Positions 9,074 to 17,573 are shown, counted from the first letter of the stretch. The stretch is 64,000 nucleotides of DNA from MAG-120531 sp963934855 (GCA_963934855.1 CAWWAC010000002.1:124001-188000), one strand, 5' to 3'. A program made the numbers and translations. The notes: a model not told the origin generated them from the letters alone.

Positions 9074-9848
9074 TTTTTGAAATAAAATCTAAGGCAGCAG
9101 CGCCAGGATCATTTGTTTTCATGAAATTTTCTCCCACTAAAAAACCTTGGAATCCGTAGGATTGTAGGTCTTTGACGGCTGCTATTTCTGATAGGCCACT
9201 TTCAGAAATTTTGATAAAGTCCGAAGGTATTTTAGTTATCAAATCTCTTGAAGTATTTAAAGAGACTTCAAAAGTTTTTAAGTTTCTGTTGTTTACACCA
9301 ATCATATCTAAAGAAGGCATGATGGCTTTTTCCAGTTCTGCCCCGTCATGAACTTCTAAGAGTACCTCCATGCCAAGAGATTTTGCTAGGGTAGAAAACT
9401 GCTCAATTTCTGGGCGGCTTAGAATGGCAGCAATGAGTAAAATAACATCGGCTCCATGGGCCTTGGCCTCAATAATTTGGTATTCACTAATAATAAATTC
9501 TTTTCTGAGCAGTGAGGTGTTTACAGAGGCTCTGGCCAATAATAAATCTTCTAAGGCACCTCCAAAATAGGGGCCGTCTGTGAGTACAGAAATACCACTA
9601 ACTCCCGCATTTGTATAACCAGTCACTACAGCGGGAAGTTTAAGGCTGTTGTTTATGACGTCTCTGGAGGGAGAGCGCCTTTTGTGCTCTGCTATAATAC
9701 CACTTTTGCTTCTGGCTACTGCCTTGGACATAGAGGTGCAGGAACGCTCAAATAAACCTGATGCCTCTAAATAAGAAACGGAAACCAGCCCCATTTTTAA
9801 AGAAACCTCTACTCTTTTGTCTGCTACAATTCTATCTAAAATATTCAT
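9063..9848 (-). CDS. trpC: Indole-3-glycerol phosphate synthase
   Basis: Decarboxylative ring closure of CdRP to indole-3-glycerol phosphate. 261-residue TIM barrel, monofunctional: the isomerase is the separate trpF gene, unlike the fused TrpCF of enterobacteria. Conserved: IIAEHKRRSPSRD with the catalytic Lys, ISVLTDGPYFGG, LLRKEFIISEYQI, VEVH-type strand LLEVHDGAEL, IGVNNRNLKTF and SESGLS. Starts immediately after the trpD stop. Confidence 0.97.
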   Translation of the reverse strand: MNILDRIVADKRVEVSLKMGLVSVSYLEASGLFERSCTSMSKAVARSKSGIIAEHKRRSPSRDVINNSLKLPAVVTGYTNAGVSGISVLTDGPYFGGALEDLLLARASVNTSLLRKEFIISEYQIIEAKAHGADVILLIAAILSRPEIEQFSTLAKSLGMEVLLEVHDGAELEKAIMPSLDMIGVNNRNLKTFEVSLNTSRDLITKIPSDFIKISESGLSEIAAVKDLQSYGFQGFLVGENFMKTNDPGAAALDFISKIEA

Positions 9849-10835
9849 TTATAGGGCTTGTAATTGGTGTAATTTTTTAAGTGCACTACCGTTTTTCAAA
9901 CTTTCCATAGACTGCTCAAATGCAGGGATTACTCCCATTCCCGTTACGGTATTAATGGCCAAGGCAGCATTGGCAGCAACTACCTGGTTTTGGGCTGTGG
10001 TTCCTTTTCCACTCAATATGTCTACAAATATTTTGGCAGCACTGGCTACAGACTCACCCCCTGCAATATCAGTGGCGCTAAGCACGCTTACGCCAAAATC
10101 TTCAGGAACCAAAACAGATTCTGTGTGGCGGCTAATGACCTTAGTAGGGCCTGTTAATGAAACCTCGTCATAGCCGTCTAAGGCGTGAACTATGCTGTAA
10201 GTCTTATCTGTTTTTTGGTAAAGGTAGCCGTATATTCTAGCCAATTCCAAGTTAAAAACACCTACCATCTGGTGGGTAGGAAAGGCTGGGTTTACCATAG
10301 GTCCCAGCATATTAAAAAAGGTTTTTACACCCAATGCTTTTCTAATAGGGGCTACTTGTTTCATAGCCGGGTGAAAGAGCGGTGCGTGTAATACGCAAAT
10401 ACCTATCTGGTCTAAAGCTTTTTCTAAATAATCTTTATCTGCTGTGAATTTAATACCCAACGCTTCCATGACATTGCTACTCCCACAGCTAGATGAGACC
10501 CCGTAGTTTCCGTGCTTGGTTACTTTAACTCCATTGGCTGCTGTTACAAAGGAGGCCAGTGTAGAGATATTAAAGGTGTCTTTTCCGTCTCCGCCAGTGC
10601 CGCATAAATCTATGGGGGTATAATCAGAGAGATCTACAGCCAGACACAACTCTAAAAGAGCGTCTCTAAAGCCCTCTAGTTCTTCTAGTTGTATGCTGCG
10701 CATCATATATACTGTTAAAAAAGAGGCAATTTCAGATTCATTGTACTGCGCTTTTGCAATGCCGATGAGAATGTTCTTGGCTTCTTCTTTAGAGAGCACC
10801 TCATGTTGTATAAGTCTATTTAAAACGGTTTTCAT
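9849..10835 (-). CDS. trpD: Anthranilate phosphoribosyltransferase
   Basis: Transfers phosphoribose from PRPP to anthranilate. 328 residues, usual length, monofunctional (TrpG is separate). The PRPP pyrophosphate loop GTGGDGKDTFNIST begins at residue 79, and KHGNYGVSSSCGSSNVMEALG follows as expected; NMLGPMVNPA is the third family block. The ATG overlaps trpG by 4 bp; trpC begins one base after its stop. Confidence 0.97.
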   Translation of the reverse strand: MKTVLNRLIQHEVLSKEEAKNILIGIAKAQYNESEIASFLTVYMMRSIQLEELEGFRDALLELCLAVDLSDYTPIDLCGTGGDGKDTFNISTLASFVTAANGVKVTKHGNYGVSSSCGSSNVMEALGIKFTADKDYLEKALDQIGICVLHAPLFHPAMKQVAPIRKALGVKTFFNMLGPMVNPAFPTHQMVGVFNLELARIYGYLYQKTDKTYSIVHALDGYDEVSLTGPTKVISRHTESVLVPEDFGVSVLSATDIAGGESVASAAKIFVDILSGKGTTAQNQVVAANAALAINTVTGMGVIPAFEQSMESLKNGSALKKLHQLQAL

Positions 10836-11434
10836 AGGATTATTTTTTTCTCTGGGTCATACTCAAAAGGAAGCTCCAACCAGTTGGCTAGCATTTTCTT
10901 TCCGCTTGGGGTGAGTATAGACTCTGGGTGAAACTGTACTGATTGTATATCGTATGTTTTATGCTGCAGTGCCATGATTTGTCCTTGGCCGTCTATGGCA
11001 GTAACTTCTAGGCAATCTGGAAGAGGAGCTGAGACCACCCAGGAGTGGTACCTTCCAACGGCTAAAGAACTAGGAAGGTCTTTAAAAATAGGGGCCTCTG
11101 GTTTAACTACCTCTATGGGAGTGGCCACCCCGTGGTACACATGGGTTAGGTTTTCTATGCGCCCCCCAAATACCTCTGCAATGGCCTGCTGACCTAAACA
11201 CACCCCAAATATTTTTTTAGTGGGTGCATACTGTTTTATTATTTCTTTTAAAAGTCCAGCTTCTTCTGGTATTCCTGGTCCAGGAGATAGCACTATATGA
11301 GAATATGCATCTACAGCTTCTAGGGAAATTTTATCATTCCTAAAAACGCTCACTTGGGCACCCAGGTCTTCTAAGTAGTGCACCAAATTATAAGTGAAAC
11401 TGTCGTAATTATCTATGAGTAATATGTGGGTCAT
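10832..11434 (-). CDS. trpG: Anthranilate synthase, glutamine amidotransferase subunit
   Basis: Hydrolyses glutamine and delivers ammonia to TrpE. Class I amidotransferase of 200 residues with nucleophile Cys79 in GVCLGQQAIAE, and His169 and Glu171 in VQFHPES completing the triad; oxyanion region SPGPGIPEEAG. Its sequence is close to PabA, but position between trpE and trpD assigns it to anthranilate synthase; it may also serve folate synthesis, which the sequence cannot exclude. Overlaps trpD by 4 bp and follows trpE after 9 bp. Confidence 0.97.
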   Translation of the reverse strand: MTHILLIDNYDSFTYNLVHYLEDLGAQVSVFRNDKISLEAVDAYSHIVLSPGPGIPEEAGLLKEIIKQYAPTKKIFGVCLGQQAIAEVFGGRIENLTHVYHGVATPIEVVKPEAPIFKDLPSSLAVGRYHSWVVSAPLPDCLEVTAIDGQGQIMALQHKTYDIQSVQFHPESILTPSGKKMLANWLELPFEYDPEKKIIL

Positions 11435-11443
11435 AAGAATGTA

Positions 11444-12844
11444 TTAGTAAATGTCTTGTGCTATTTTCAATGCTTTTGTAAGGGCTCCTAATTTGTTGTA
11501 GGTTTCCTGTAATTCAGATTCTGGGTCCGATGCAGCTACAATGCCTGCGCCAGCTTGATAATGTAATTCATGATTTTTACTTAAAAAAGTTCTGATCATG
11601 ATGGCGTGGTTAAAATTCCCTTCAAAATCCATAAAACCAATAGCACCTCCATAATAACCCCTTGGCGTAGGCTCATATTTTTCTATGAGCTCCATGGCCT
11701 TGTGTTTGGGTGCTCCGCTTAGGGTTCCAGCAGGAAAGGTGTCTGCCACTATAGACATGGTAGGCGTTTCTGGGTTTTTAATTCCAGTAACTTTAGAGAC
11801 TAAATGTATGACGTGAGAGAAGAATTGTACCTCTCTATAGTTTTCCACAGTAACCATCTTTCCATGCCTGCTTAGGTCATTTCTTGCTAGGTCTACCAGC
11901 ATGACATGCTCTGCGTTTTCTTTGTGATCTAGGGTGAGTTTTTTAGCCAGTTGGGCGTCCTTTTCATCGTCTCCGCTCCGCTTAAATGTACCGGCAATAG
12001 GGTGTATTTCTGCTTTTTGATCCTTGACTACTAGCTGCGCTTCTGGTGAACTTCCAAAAATTTTATAGTTGCCGTAATCAAAATAAAATAGATATGGAGA
12101 GGGGTTTATGGCTCTTAGGGCTCTGTATACATTAAACTCATCTCCACTAAATTTTTGTGTGAAGCGGCGAGAGAGTACTAGTTGGAATACGTCACCTCGT
12201 TGGCAGTGCTTTTTAGCTGTTTCTACTAAATTTCTGTAGGCCTGATCTTTAATATTAATCTCTGGGTTCCCTTCTGTTTTAAAGGGATAGGTAGCAAAAT
12301 TTTTTACTGCAATAAGCCGTTCTAACTCTGCTACATTGCTGACTTGGTCATAGCAATGGGCAAAAATATAGGCCTCATTATTAAAGTGATTAATGGCTAT
12401 CACATTTTGGTAAACCGCATAGTAGAGTTCTGGAAGGTCTTGTCCGCCCGTTTTTTTGCTAATTTTTATGTCCTCGTAAAACTGTACTGCGTCATAAGTC
12501 ATAAAACCAAAGAGCCCTTGGGTAATGAATTTAAAGTCCTGCTTTTCACTTTTAAATTTCTTAGAAAAATCAGTGAGTACTTTTGGAATGTCCGTCTCTT
12601 TAGTAATGGGTGTTGCACTTTTTGTCTCGTCTGGGAAAGCGCGTGTTACTGTTTGGTTTTTAACCTCAATACTGGCAATGGGGTTAAAGCATATATATGA
12701 AAAACTGTTGTCATTGGCGTGATAGTCACTACTTTCTAGCAAAATACTACCTGGATATTTATCTCTGATCTTTAGGTATACGCTCACTGGCGTGATGGTG
12801 TCTGCTAAAATTTTTTTAAAAGTAGTTTTTAATTCGTAGGTCAT
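11444..12844 (-). CDS. trpE: Anthranilate synthase component I
   Basis: Converts chorismate and ammonia to anthranilate, the committed step. 466 residues. The N-terminal LLES motif (35-38), part of the tryptophan feedback site, is intact, so allosteric inhibition is expected. Chorismate-binding blocks are visible: GDVFQLVLSRRF, IHPIAGTFKRSGDDEKD, DLARNDLSRHGK, FPAGTLSGAPK and the C-terminal QAGAGIVAASDPESE. First structural gene of the operon, preceded by the attenuator at 12881-12914 and the leader peptide gene, so expression should respond to charged tRNA-Trp as well as product inhibition. Confidence 0.98.
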   Translation of the reverse strand: MTYELKTTFKKILADTITPVSVYLKIRDKYPGSILLESSDYHANDNSFSYICFNPIASIEVKNQTVTRAFPDETKSATPITKETDIPKVLTDFSKKFKSEKQDFKFITQGLFGFMTYDAVQFYEDIKISKKTGGQDLPELYYAVYQNVIAINHFNNEAYIFAHCYDQVSNVAELERLIAVKNFATYPFKTEGNPEINIKDQAYRNLVETAKKHCQRGDVFQLVLSRRFTQKFSGDEFNVYRALRAINPSPYLFYFDYGNYKIFGSSPEAQLVVKDQKAEIHPIAGTFKRSGDDEKDAQLAKKLTLDHKENAEHVMLVDLARNDLSRHGKMVTVENYREVQFFSHVIHLVSKVTGIKNPETPTMSIVADTFPAGTLSGAPKHKAMELIEKYEPTPRGYYGGAIGFMDFEGNFNHAIMIRTFLSKNHELHYQAGAGIVAASDPESELQETYNKLGALTKALKIAQDIY

Positions 12845-12880
12845 ACTTGTAATTTTTTGGCCTTAGAGCCGATACTAAAA

Positions 12881-12914
12881 AAGAAAAAAGGCTTGTCTGT
12901 GTAGACAAGCCTTT
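12881..12914 (-). terminator. trp attenuator (terminator hairpin in trpE leader)
   Basis: Minus strand: AAAGGCTTGTCT, loop ACAC, AGACAAGCCTTT, a perfect 12-bp stem, then a T-rich tail (TTTCTTTTTT), 36 bp before the trpE ATG and 25 bp after the leader-peptide stop. Competing pairings seen by eye: Trp-codon segment GTGGTG (12970-12965) with CACTAC (12933-12928), and AGCTAAGC (12940-12933) with the left arm of the terminator (12910-12903, seven pairs with one mismatch), giving a classical 1:2, 2:3, 3:4 layout. Confidence 0.88.
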
Positions 12915-12939
12915 CATATATATAAAAGTAGTGCTTAGC

Positions 12940-12996
12940 TCACAGCGTTTGTTGTAAGTTGCTCCACCACCAATTTTGTTTTTTATTGACAATCAT
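12940..12996 (-). CDS. trpL: trp operon leader peptide with three Trp codons
   Basis: ATG 12996 opens an 18-codon frame, MIVNKKQNWWWSNLQQTL, ended by TGA at 12940-12942. Three TGG codons lie in a row at 12972-12964, against a background where Trp is rare. Followed by a terminator hairpin and trpE, this is the layout of a ribosome-stalling attenuator: when charged tRNA-Trp is scarce the ribosome pauses on the Trp codons and the terminator does not form. The -7 element ends only 4 bp before the ATG, so the leader mRNA probably starts at or very near the ATG and would be translated leaderless. Confidence 0.88.
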   Translation of the reverse strand: MIVNKKQNWWWSNLQQTL

Positions 12997-13000
12997 TACG

Positions 13001-13030
13001 CAAATATAACAAACCTATTTGATATTTCAA
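13001..13030 (-). promoter_or_regulatory. trp operon promoter
   Basis: Minus strand: TTG (13030-13028), 19-bp spacer, TATATTTG (13008-13001), an exact match to the Bacteroidota TTG-N19-TANNTTTG consensus, directly upstream of trpL and after the terminator of the yceI unit. Confidence 0.8.
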
Positions 13031-13036
13031 TGGGTA

Positions 13037-13076
13037 TAAAAAAAAATCACAGAGCCCAAGTAAGACCCTGTGATTT
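13037..13076 (-). terminator. Terminator of the marR-yceI unit
   Basis: Minus strand AAATCACAG and CTGTGATTT form a 9-bp stem closed by a partly paired GGTC/GGGC inner part, followed by a run of about nine T. It separates yceI from the trp promoter. Confidence 0.85.
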
Positions 13077-13099
13077 AAAACATTGTATTTGTCTTTTTT

Positions 13100-13690
13100 T
13101 TAGAACTGTAGATCTACTACTAGGTCAAACTCATCATAGATGGTTATATCTCCTAAGTTGTCAAAGAAGGAACCTGAACGATAACGAATGTCAAACTCTG
13201 TACGATCTACTTTTAAGCTAGCGGTAGCTTTGTTCCCGTAGACAGAAATAGTAAAGTTTACTTTTTTAGTGATGTTTTTAATTGTCAAATTAGCCGTGGC
13301 TGTGTAAGCATTTTTTCCGCTGGCTTTTACACTAGTGATCTCTAATGCGGCAGTTTTGTGTTTGGTGGTACCAAAGAAATCATCTGATTTCAAGTGACCG
13401 CCTAACTTTTGCTTAGATTCTCCTTCTAAATCTGTAATGTTTATAGTAGTCATGTCTACTACAAAAGCACCACCAATAAGAGTAGTTCCGTTAAAGTCTA
13501 AATTTCCTGAAGCCAAGTTAATGTTGCCTTCATGTGAACCTGTTACTTTGTAAGCCTTCCATGTAACCTTACTGGCATCTACATTTACTACTTTTTTCTC
13601 CACAGAGCCGTTAGTAGGATCTAAAGTTGGGGTTGCAAATGTGGTGGCAGCTAAAAATGCTGCGGCAATTGTTAATAGGTGTTTTTTCAT
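13100..13690 (-). CDS. YceI-family lipocalin-like periplasmic protein
   Basis: 196 residues with a cleavable signal peptide (MKKHLLTIAAAFLAATTFAT) and the YceI beta-barrel pattern: VDASKVTWKAYKVTGSHEGNI, a GNLDFNGTTL turn, SDDFFGTTKHKTAALEIT, LTIKNITKKVNF and the C-terminal VDRTEFDIRYRSG. YceI proteins bind long isoprenoid or similar amphipathic lipids in the periplasm; the ligand here is unknown. It lies 34 bp downstream of a MarR-type regulator gene on the same strand and shares its transcript, so it is probably under that regulator's control. Confidence 0.92.
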   Translation of the reverse strand: MKKHLLTIAAAFLAATTFATPTLDPTNGSVEKKVVNVDASKVTWKAYKVTGSHEGNINLASGNLDFNGTTLIGGAFVVDMTTINITDLEGESKQKLGGHLKSDDFFGTTKHKTAALEITSVKASGKNAYTATANLTIKNITKKVNFTISVYGNKATASLKVDRTEFDIRYRSGSFFDNLGDITIYDEFDLVVDLQF

Positions 13691-13724
13691 AGTGTTAAAA
13701 TTTAAATATTTAATAAATGATTGT

Positions 13725-14171
13725 TTAAAACTGATTTAATAATTGGTTCAATTGGACTAATTCATCTTCTGTAAATGTTTTTAGAAGTTCATTTTCAGAA
13801 AGTAGCATGGCTATATCCATTTTTTCAAGAGCCTTTAATCCGTTATGAGTAATGTTTATTTCTACTTTTCTCCTATTTTTTTCACAAGTCACCCTACCTA
13901 CAAGTTCCTTAGCTATAAGCTTGTCTATCAATCTTGAGGTATTACTCATTTTAGTGACCATACGTTCATTAATGGTAGAGAGATTGGCCGGAGTTCCTTT
14001 TTGCCCTCTTAGAATTCTAAGCACATTAAACTGCTGTAAGGAAACCTTAAAGGGTTTTAGCGCTATGTGTGCACTTTCATTAATTTTATTTTGAACCAAC
14101 AGTAAATGAATGACACTCTTGCTTTGCAGGCTTAATCTCTTTTCAGTTTTAATTGTTTTCTCTACATCCAT
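13725..14171 (-). CDS. MarR-family transcriptional regulator
   Basis: 148 residues from ATG 14171. Winged-helix core: helix FKVSLQQFNVLRILRG, the recognition region INERMVTKMSNTSRLIDKLIAKELVGR and wing VTCEKNRRKVEINITHNG. The frame stays open to 14255, but the extra 28 codons run through the promoter and operator, so the inner ATG is the start. It is the first gene of a two-gene unit with yceI. MarR proteins usually repress their own promoter by binding an inverted repeat; one lies 14 bp upstream. The inducer is not predictable. Confidence 0.9.
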   Translation of the reverse strand: MDVEKTIKTEKRLSLQSKSVIHLLLVQNKINESAHIALKPFKVSLQQFNVLRILRGQKGTPANLSTINERMVTKMSNTSRLIDKLIAKELVGRVTCEKNRRKVEINITHNGLKALEKMDIAMLLSENELLKTFTEDELVQLNQLLNQF

Positions 14172-14184
14172 GTTGCTACAAAAA

Positions 14185-14201
14185 TTGTATATACAAATGT
14201 A
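14185..14201 (-). promoter_or_regulatory. -7 element with 12-bp palindromic candidate MarR operator
   Basis: TTGTATATACAA (14185-14196) is a perfect palindrome overlapping the -7 element TACATTTG (14201-14194 on the minus strand) and the expected transcription start of marR-yceI. The position fits autorepression. No good TTG is seen at the usual -33 distance. Confidence 0.6.
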
Positions 14202-14309
14202 CATATAATTTTTTAGATAGTGCTGTAAGTTTTTTTTTTTTTGACTTGGCTGCATTCCGTTTTTTACTCAGCCAACAAAAACCTATTTTTGAAGTATTAA
14301 ATTTTTTTT

Positions 14310-14624
14310 ATGTCAGATTTATCTCAAGAGGCTTGGGCCTCACAATTAGAAAAAGATTACAATGCAGTTATTTTAGATGTGAGAACTGCAGATGAAATAG
14401 CAGAGGGCGTGATTCCGGGTGCTCAGCATTTAGATATATTTTTAGGTCAGGGCTTTTTAGACGGTTTAGAGGCCTTAGATAAAAGTAAGAATTACTACGT
14501 GTACTGTAGGTCTGGAAATAGAAGCGGGCAGGCTTGTGCTCTTATGCAGAGTGTCGGTTTTGAAAGCGCCTTTAACTTAGAAGGTGGTTTTATGAACTGG
14601 GCTGGAGACACTGGATCTATTTAA
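14310..14624 (+). CDS. Rhodanese-like domain protein
   Basis: A single rhodanese domain of 104 residues. Marks: ILDVRTADEIAEGVIPGAQHLD and the active-site loop CRSGNRSG with the sulfur-carrying Cys66, then GFESAFNLEGGFMNW. Single-domain cytoplasmic rhodaneses transfer sulfane sulfur; the acceptor is unknown. It is followed after 11 bp by the PspC-like gene, suggesting a two-gene unit similar to pspE/pspC groupings elsewhere. Confidence 0.92.
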   Translation: MSDLSQEAWASQLEKDYNAVILDVRTADEIAEGVIPGAQHLDIFLGQGFLDGLEALDKSKNYYVYCRSGNRSGQACALMQSVGFESAFNLEGGFMNWAGDTGSI

Positions 14625-14635
14625 ATAACTAAAAC

Positions 14636-14863
14636 ATGAGCGGCTTCTATAAATTTCTGTACTTCTTTCAAAGGCATGGTTTTACTGTTTGTGAAAGAAT
14701 TGCGGAGCGTTTTGGAATTAGGGCTAGGGTGGTGAGGACTTCTTTTATTTACGTCACTTTTGTAACCCTTGGCTTTGGTTTTGCACTCTATCTTTTTCTG
14801 GCTTTTTGGATTAGGATTAAAGACTTAGTACACACCAAAAGAAGCTCTGTATTTGATTTGTAA
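14636..14863 (+). CDS. PspC-domain small membrane protein
   Basis: 75 residues with the PspC pattern: an N-terminal CERIAERFGIRARVVRTSFIY stretch followed by one hydrophobic segment (about 40-58, FVTLGFGFALYLFLAFWI) and a charged tail. Phage-shock-protein-C-like proteins sit in the inner membrane and take part in envelope stress responses. Eleven bp after the rhodanese gene, same strand, probably one transcript. Confidence 0.8.
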   Translation: MSGFYKFLYFFQRHGFTVCERIAERFGIRARVVRTSFIYVTFVTLGFGFALYLFLAFWIRIKDLVHTKRSSVFDL

Positions 14864-15211
14864 AGTGCATTCTAAAATTATTTAAATCTAAAATTTATAT
14901 TGCATTTGTCTGAGTTCTTATAGTCAGTTTCATAGGGTACTTAATTTTTTGGAGCCTATTTATTAAAACTAAGAGAATTGGTTTTGCTAAGTGTAATATG
15001 GCCTTAGAGGTAGGGTGTATTTCAATCTAGATAAGGGACTCACTACTTCCTGTATATTAAAACCTATGGTGTTAGGAAGGCCAGAACAGATTGAGCGATT
15101 AAACAAAATGTGCACCCAGTAATTTCTTTCCTACTCCTTTATTTGATTAGGCCATTTTTTTTTATGATATTGCTACAAATATCTGAAACATAAACAAACC
15201 CAACCTAAATT
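14864..15211 (+). other. 348-bp intergenic region without a recognisable gene
   Basis: AT-rich spacer between the pspC-like gene and the symporter. A frame without stop codons (about 15000-15122) ends in MVLGRPEQIERLNKMCTQ but shows no similarity I recognise and no promoter. No clear TANNTTTG box before the symporter ATG, and no terminator hairpin after the pspC-like gene. Confidence 0.5.
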
Positions 15212-16828
15212 ATGAAGACTAAAATATTCTTTTTAGTGACCTTATTATTTCCTTTTTTAGCCCTTGCGCAAGAAAAAGGATTGGATGAACAAGTCAATGA
15301 TGCATTTATGCCCTTTGCCTCTTGGTGGGAGGGTTTTGTTTTGACTTCTATTTCAATAGGGGGGTACCACGTACCAATAGTCCTAATTCTTTTAATTGGC
15401 GGGGCTACTTTTTTTACTATATATTTTAAATTTCCTAGTATTACTAAATTTCCATTAGCCATTAACACAGTAAGAGGAAAACACGATGAATTAGACCACC
15501 ACGGGGTAGAAAAAACAAACTTAAATGTGGCAGATGGAGATTTAATAGGCACCATTAAAGATGAGAGCAGCCAGGGTGAAGTGAGTCATTTTCAAGCTTT
15601 AGCTACTGCGGTGTCTGGAACTGTTGGTCTTGGTAATATTGCAGGAGTAGCAGTAGCCATTGCCATTGGTGGTCCTGGTGCAACTTTTTGGATGATAGTA
15701 TGTGGCCTTATTGGTATGTCTACCAAGTTTGTTGAATGTACACTTGGCGTAAAATATAGAGATGTAGACGCTAATGGAACTGTTTATGGAGGTCCTATGT
15801 ATTATCTCTCTAAAGGACTAGATCAAATAGGCTTTAAATCATTAGGAAAGGCACTTGGAATTATTTTTGCTATTTTGTGTGTAGGAGCCTCTTTTGGAGG
15901 TGGAAATGCCTTCCAGTCTAATCAAGCTGCAGTGCAATTAAAAACAATGTTTGACCTTCAAGGGGGTGCAACAGGCGTGATTATTGGTGTGATACTAGCT
16001 GTTTTAGTAGGTATTGTAATCATTGGTGGAATTAAAAAAATCGCCAGTGTAACTGAGAAAATTGTTCCTTTTATGGCAGGTATTTACGTACTAGCTTCTT
16101 TAATTATTATTTTTTCTAACATTCAATACTTAGGGGGTGCTTTTACACTGATTTTTGAAGGTGCATTTTCACCATCTGCAGGAGTTGGAGGTTTTATAGG
16201 AGTGATTATTGTAGGATTCCAAAGAGCAGCTTTCTCTAATGAGGCTGGAGCTGGATCTGCTGCTATTGCCCATTCTGCAGTGAAGACAAAATATCCTGCA
16301 AGTGAAGGAGTGGTAGCTTTATTAGAACCTTTTATAGACACCGTTGTAATTTGTACTATGACAGCGTTGGTAATTATTTTCTTTAATATGGATGCTGGAG
16401 CTTTTGAATATGGAAACGGAACAGGAAGTACAGTGCTTTTAAATGGTACTGGCACTTACGTAGGCGGTGTAGATTTAACTTCTATGGCTTATGATTCTGT
16501 AATTCCTGGATTTAGATATGTACTTACATTAGCCATCATTCTATTTGCTTTTTCTACTATGATTTCCTGGTCTTACTATGGTTTACAGTCTTGGAAGTTT
16601 TTATTTGGAAGAGGAAAAGCAGCAGATACTACCTATAAAATTTTATTCCTACTTTTTGTTGTGATAGGTGCAGCAGCTACATTAGACGCTGTAATTAAGT
16701 TCTCAGATGCGATGATATTGGCATTGGTATTTCCCAATATGATAGGCTTGCTATTCTTGTTTCCTAAAGTCAACCAAGAATTAAAAAAATATACATCTGC
16801 TATAAAAACAACTAAGCAAGCGTCTTAA
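15212..16828 (+). CDS. Alanine/sodium (or proton) symporter, AGCS family
   Basis: Inner-membrane amino acid carrier (TC 2.A.25). 538 residues: an N-terminal signal-like hydrophobic stretch (MKTKIFFLVTLLFPFLALAQ), then about ten membrane helices. Family marks: ATAVSGTVGLGNIAGVAVAI, GGPGATFWM, TKFVECTLGVKYR, the GGPMYYLSKGL loop, and AAFSNEAGAGSAAIAHSAVKT. The signal-like leader and the hydrophilic insert near 95-125 make it longer than the 450-480 residues of Firmicute homologues. Probably imports alanine or glycine. Monocistronic or loosely linked to the next gene, which begins 50 bp on. Confidence 0.93.
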   Translation: MKTKIFFLVTLLFPFLALAQEKGLDEQVNDAFMPFASWWEGFVLTSISIGGYHVPIVLILLIGGATFFTIYFKFPSITKFPLAINTVRGKHDELDHHGVEKTNLNVADGDLIGTIKDESSQGEVSHFQALATAVSGTVGLGNIAGVAVAIAIGGPGATFWMIVCGLIGMSTKFVECTLGVKYRDVDANGTVYGGPMYYLSKGLDQIGFKSLGKALGIIFAILCVGASFGGGNAFQSNQAAVQLKTMFDLQGGATGVIIGVILAVLVGIVIIGGIKKIASVTEKIVPFMAGIYVLASLIIIFSNIQYLGGAFTLIFEGAFSPSAGVGGFIGVIIVGFQRAAFSNEAGAGSAAIAHSAVKTKYPASEGVVALLEPFIDTVVICTMTALVIIFFNMDAGAFEYGNGTGSTVLLNGTGTYVGGVDLTSMAYDSVIPGFRYVLTLAIILFAFSTMISWSYYGLQSWKFLFGRGKAADTTYKILFLLFVVIGAAATLDAVIKFSDAMILALVFPNMIGLLFLFPKVNQELKKYTSAIKTTKQAS

Positions 16829-16878
16829 ATGTTTTTGCTTTTTTGGTTTTTGTAAAGCAGATATTTTATAAAGACCTT

Positions 16879-17565
16879 ATGAAAAAAAATAAAACCCTTT
16901 TTGTTTCTCAACAGTATAAACGAAAAGGGTTTTTCTATTTTCTGTGTGTTATGTTTTTTATTCACCTTTCTTATTTTGTTTATTTAAAGCTAAGGGAACC
17001 AAAGCCACTGTTGCTGTTTGAACCTATTCCAGAGATATTTATAAAGAGAGAATTATCATCAGATATTACAGGGATAATTCCAGATAAGAAACTGATGGAT
17101 GTGAAAGCATCAGCGTTAAAAAGCCAGGAGAAATACCCTGGCTTTTTAGCAGCTAAACCAAAACTTGCTAAAAGTGGAATTAATAGTGTTTCGGCTCAGG
17201 GGCTAGAATCTATTTATGGCATTGGGCCGGTACTCTCTAAGAGAATTGTAAAATATAGAACAGCTCTTGGTGGTTTTGCGTATATGGATCAAATCTTTAA
17301 GGTGTACGGTTTGGATAGTTCGGTAGTCTTGGCTGTTAAAGAGATATATAAAGTAGTTAATTTACCTGTTATATCTAAGATATCTATTAATACAGCTAAC
17401 GCATACCAGTTAAGTAGGGTGCCTTTTTTAGATAGAAATTTAGCAGATAAAATTGTGACTTATAGGGCTAAATACGGTTTGTTTAAAGATGTAAGTGAAA
17501 TATCAAACATAATGTCCTTGACAGAAGAAAAAATCGATATAATTAAATTATATTTGAACTTATAA
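16879..17565 (+). CDS. Helix-hairpin-helix (ComEA-like) DNA-binding protein, membrane-anchored
   Basis: 228 residues from ATG 16879; an upstream TTG would add 12 unconvincing residues. One N-terminal membrane segment (GFFYFLCVMFFIHLSYFVYL, about 18-37) puts the rest outside the cytoplasm. Two helix-hairpin-helix units follow: LESIYGIGPVLSKRIVKYRT with a GGF-YMDQI tail, and INTANAYQLSRVPFLDRNLADKIVTYR with a second YGLFKDVSEI tail. ComEA-type proteins bind double-stranded DNA without sequence preference, in some bacteria during uptake. No other competence gene lies nearby, so role is uncertain. Confidence 0.8.
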   Translation: MKKNKTLFVSQQYKRKGFFYFLCVMFFIHLSYFVYLKLREPKPLLLFEPIPEIFIKRELSSDITGIIPDKKLMDVKASALKSQEKYPGFLAAKPKLAKSGINSVSAQGLESIYGIGPVLSKRIVKYRTALGGFAYMDQIFKVYGLDSSVVLAVKEIYKVVNLPVISKISINTANAYQLSRVPFLDRNLADKIVTYRAKYGLFKDVSEISNIMSLTEEKIDIIKLYLNL

Positions 17566-17573
17566 AAAATACT

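Noticed and set aside
15000..15122. Stop-free stretch ending MVLGRPEQIERLNKMCTQ before the symporter gene
   Set aside because: No recognised similarity, no promoter, and such lengths arise by chance; kept only as a note on the gap.
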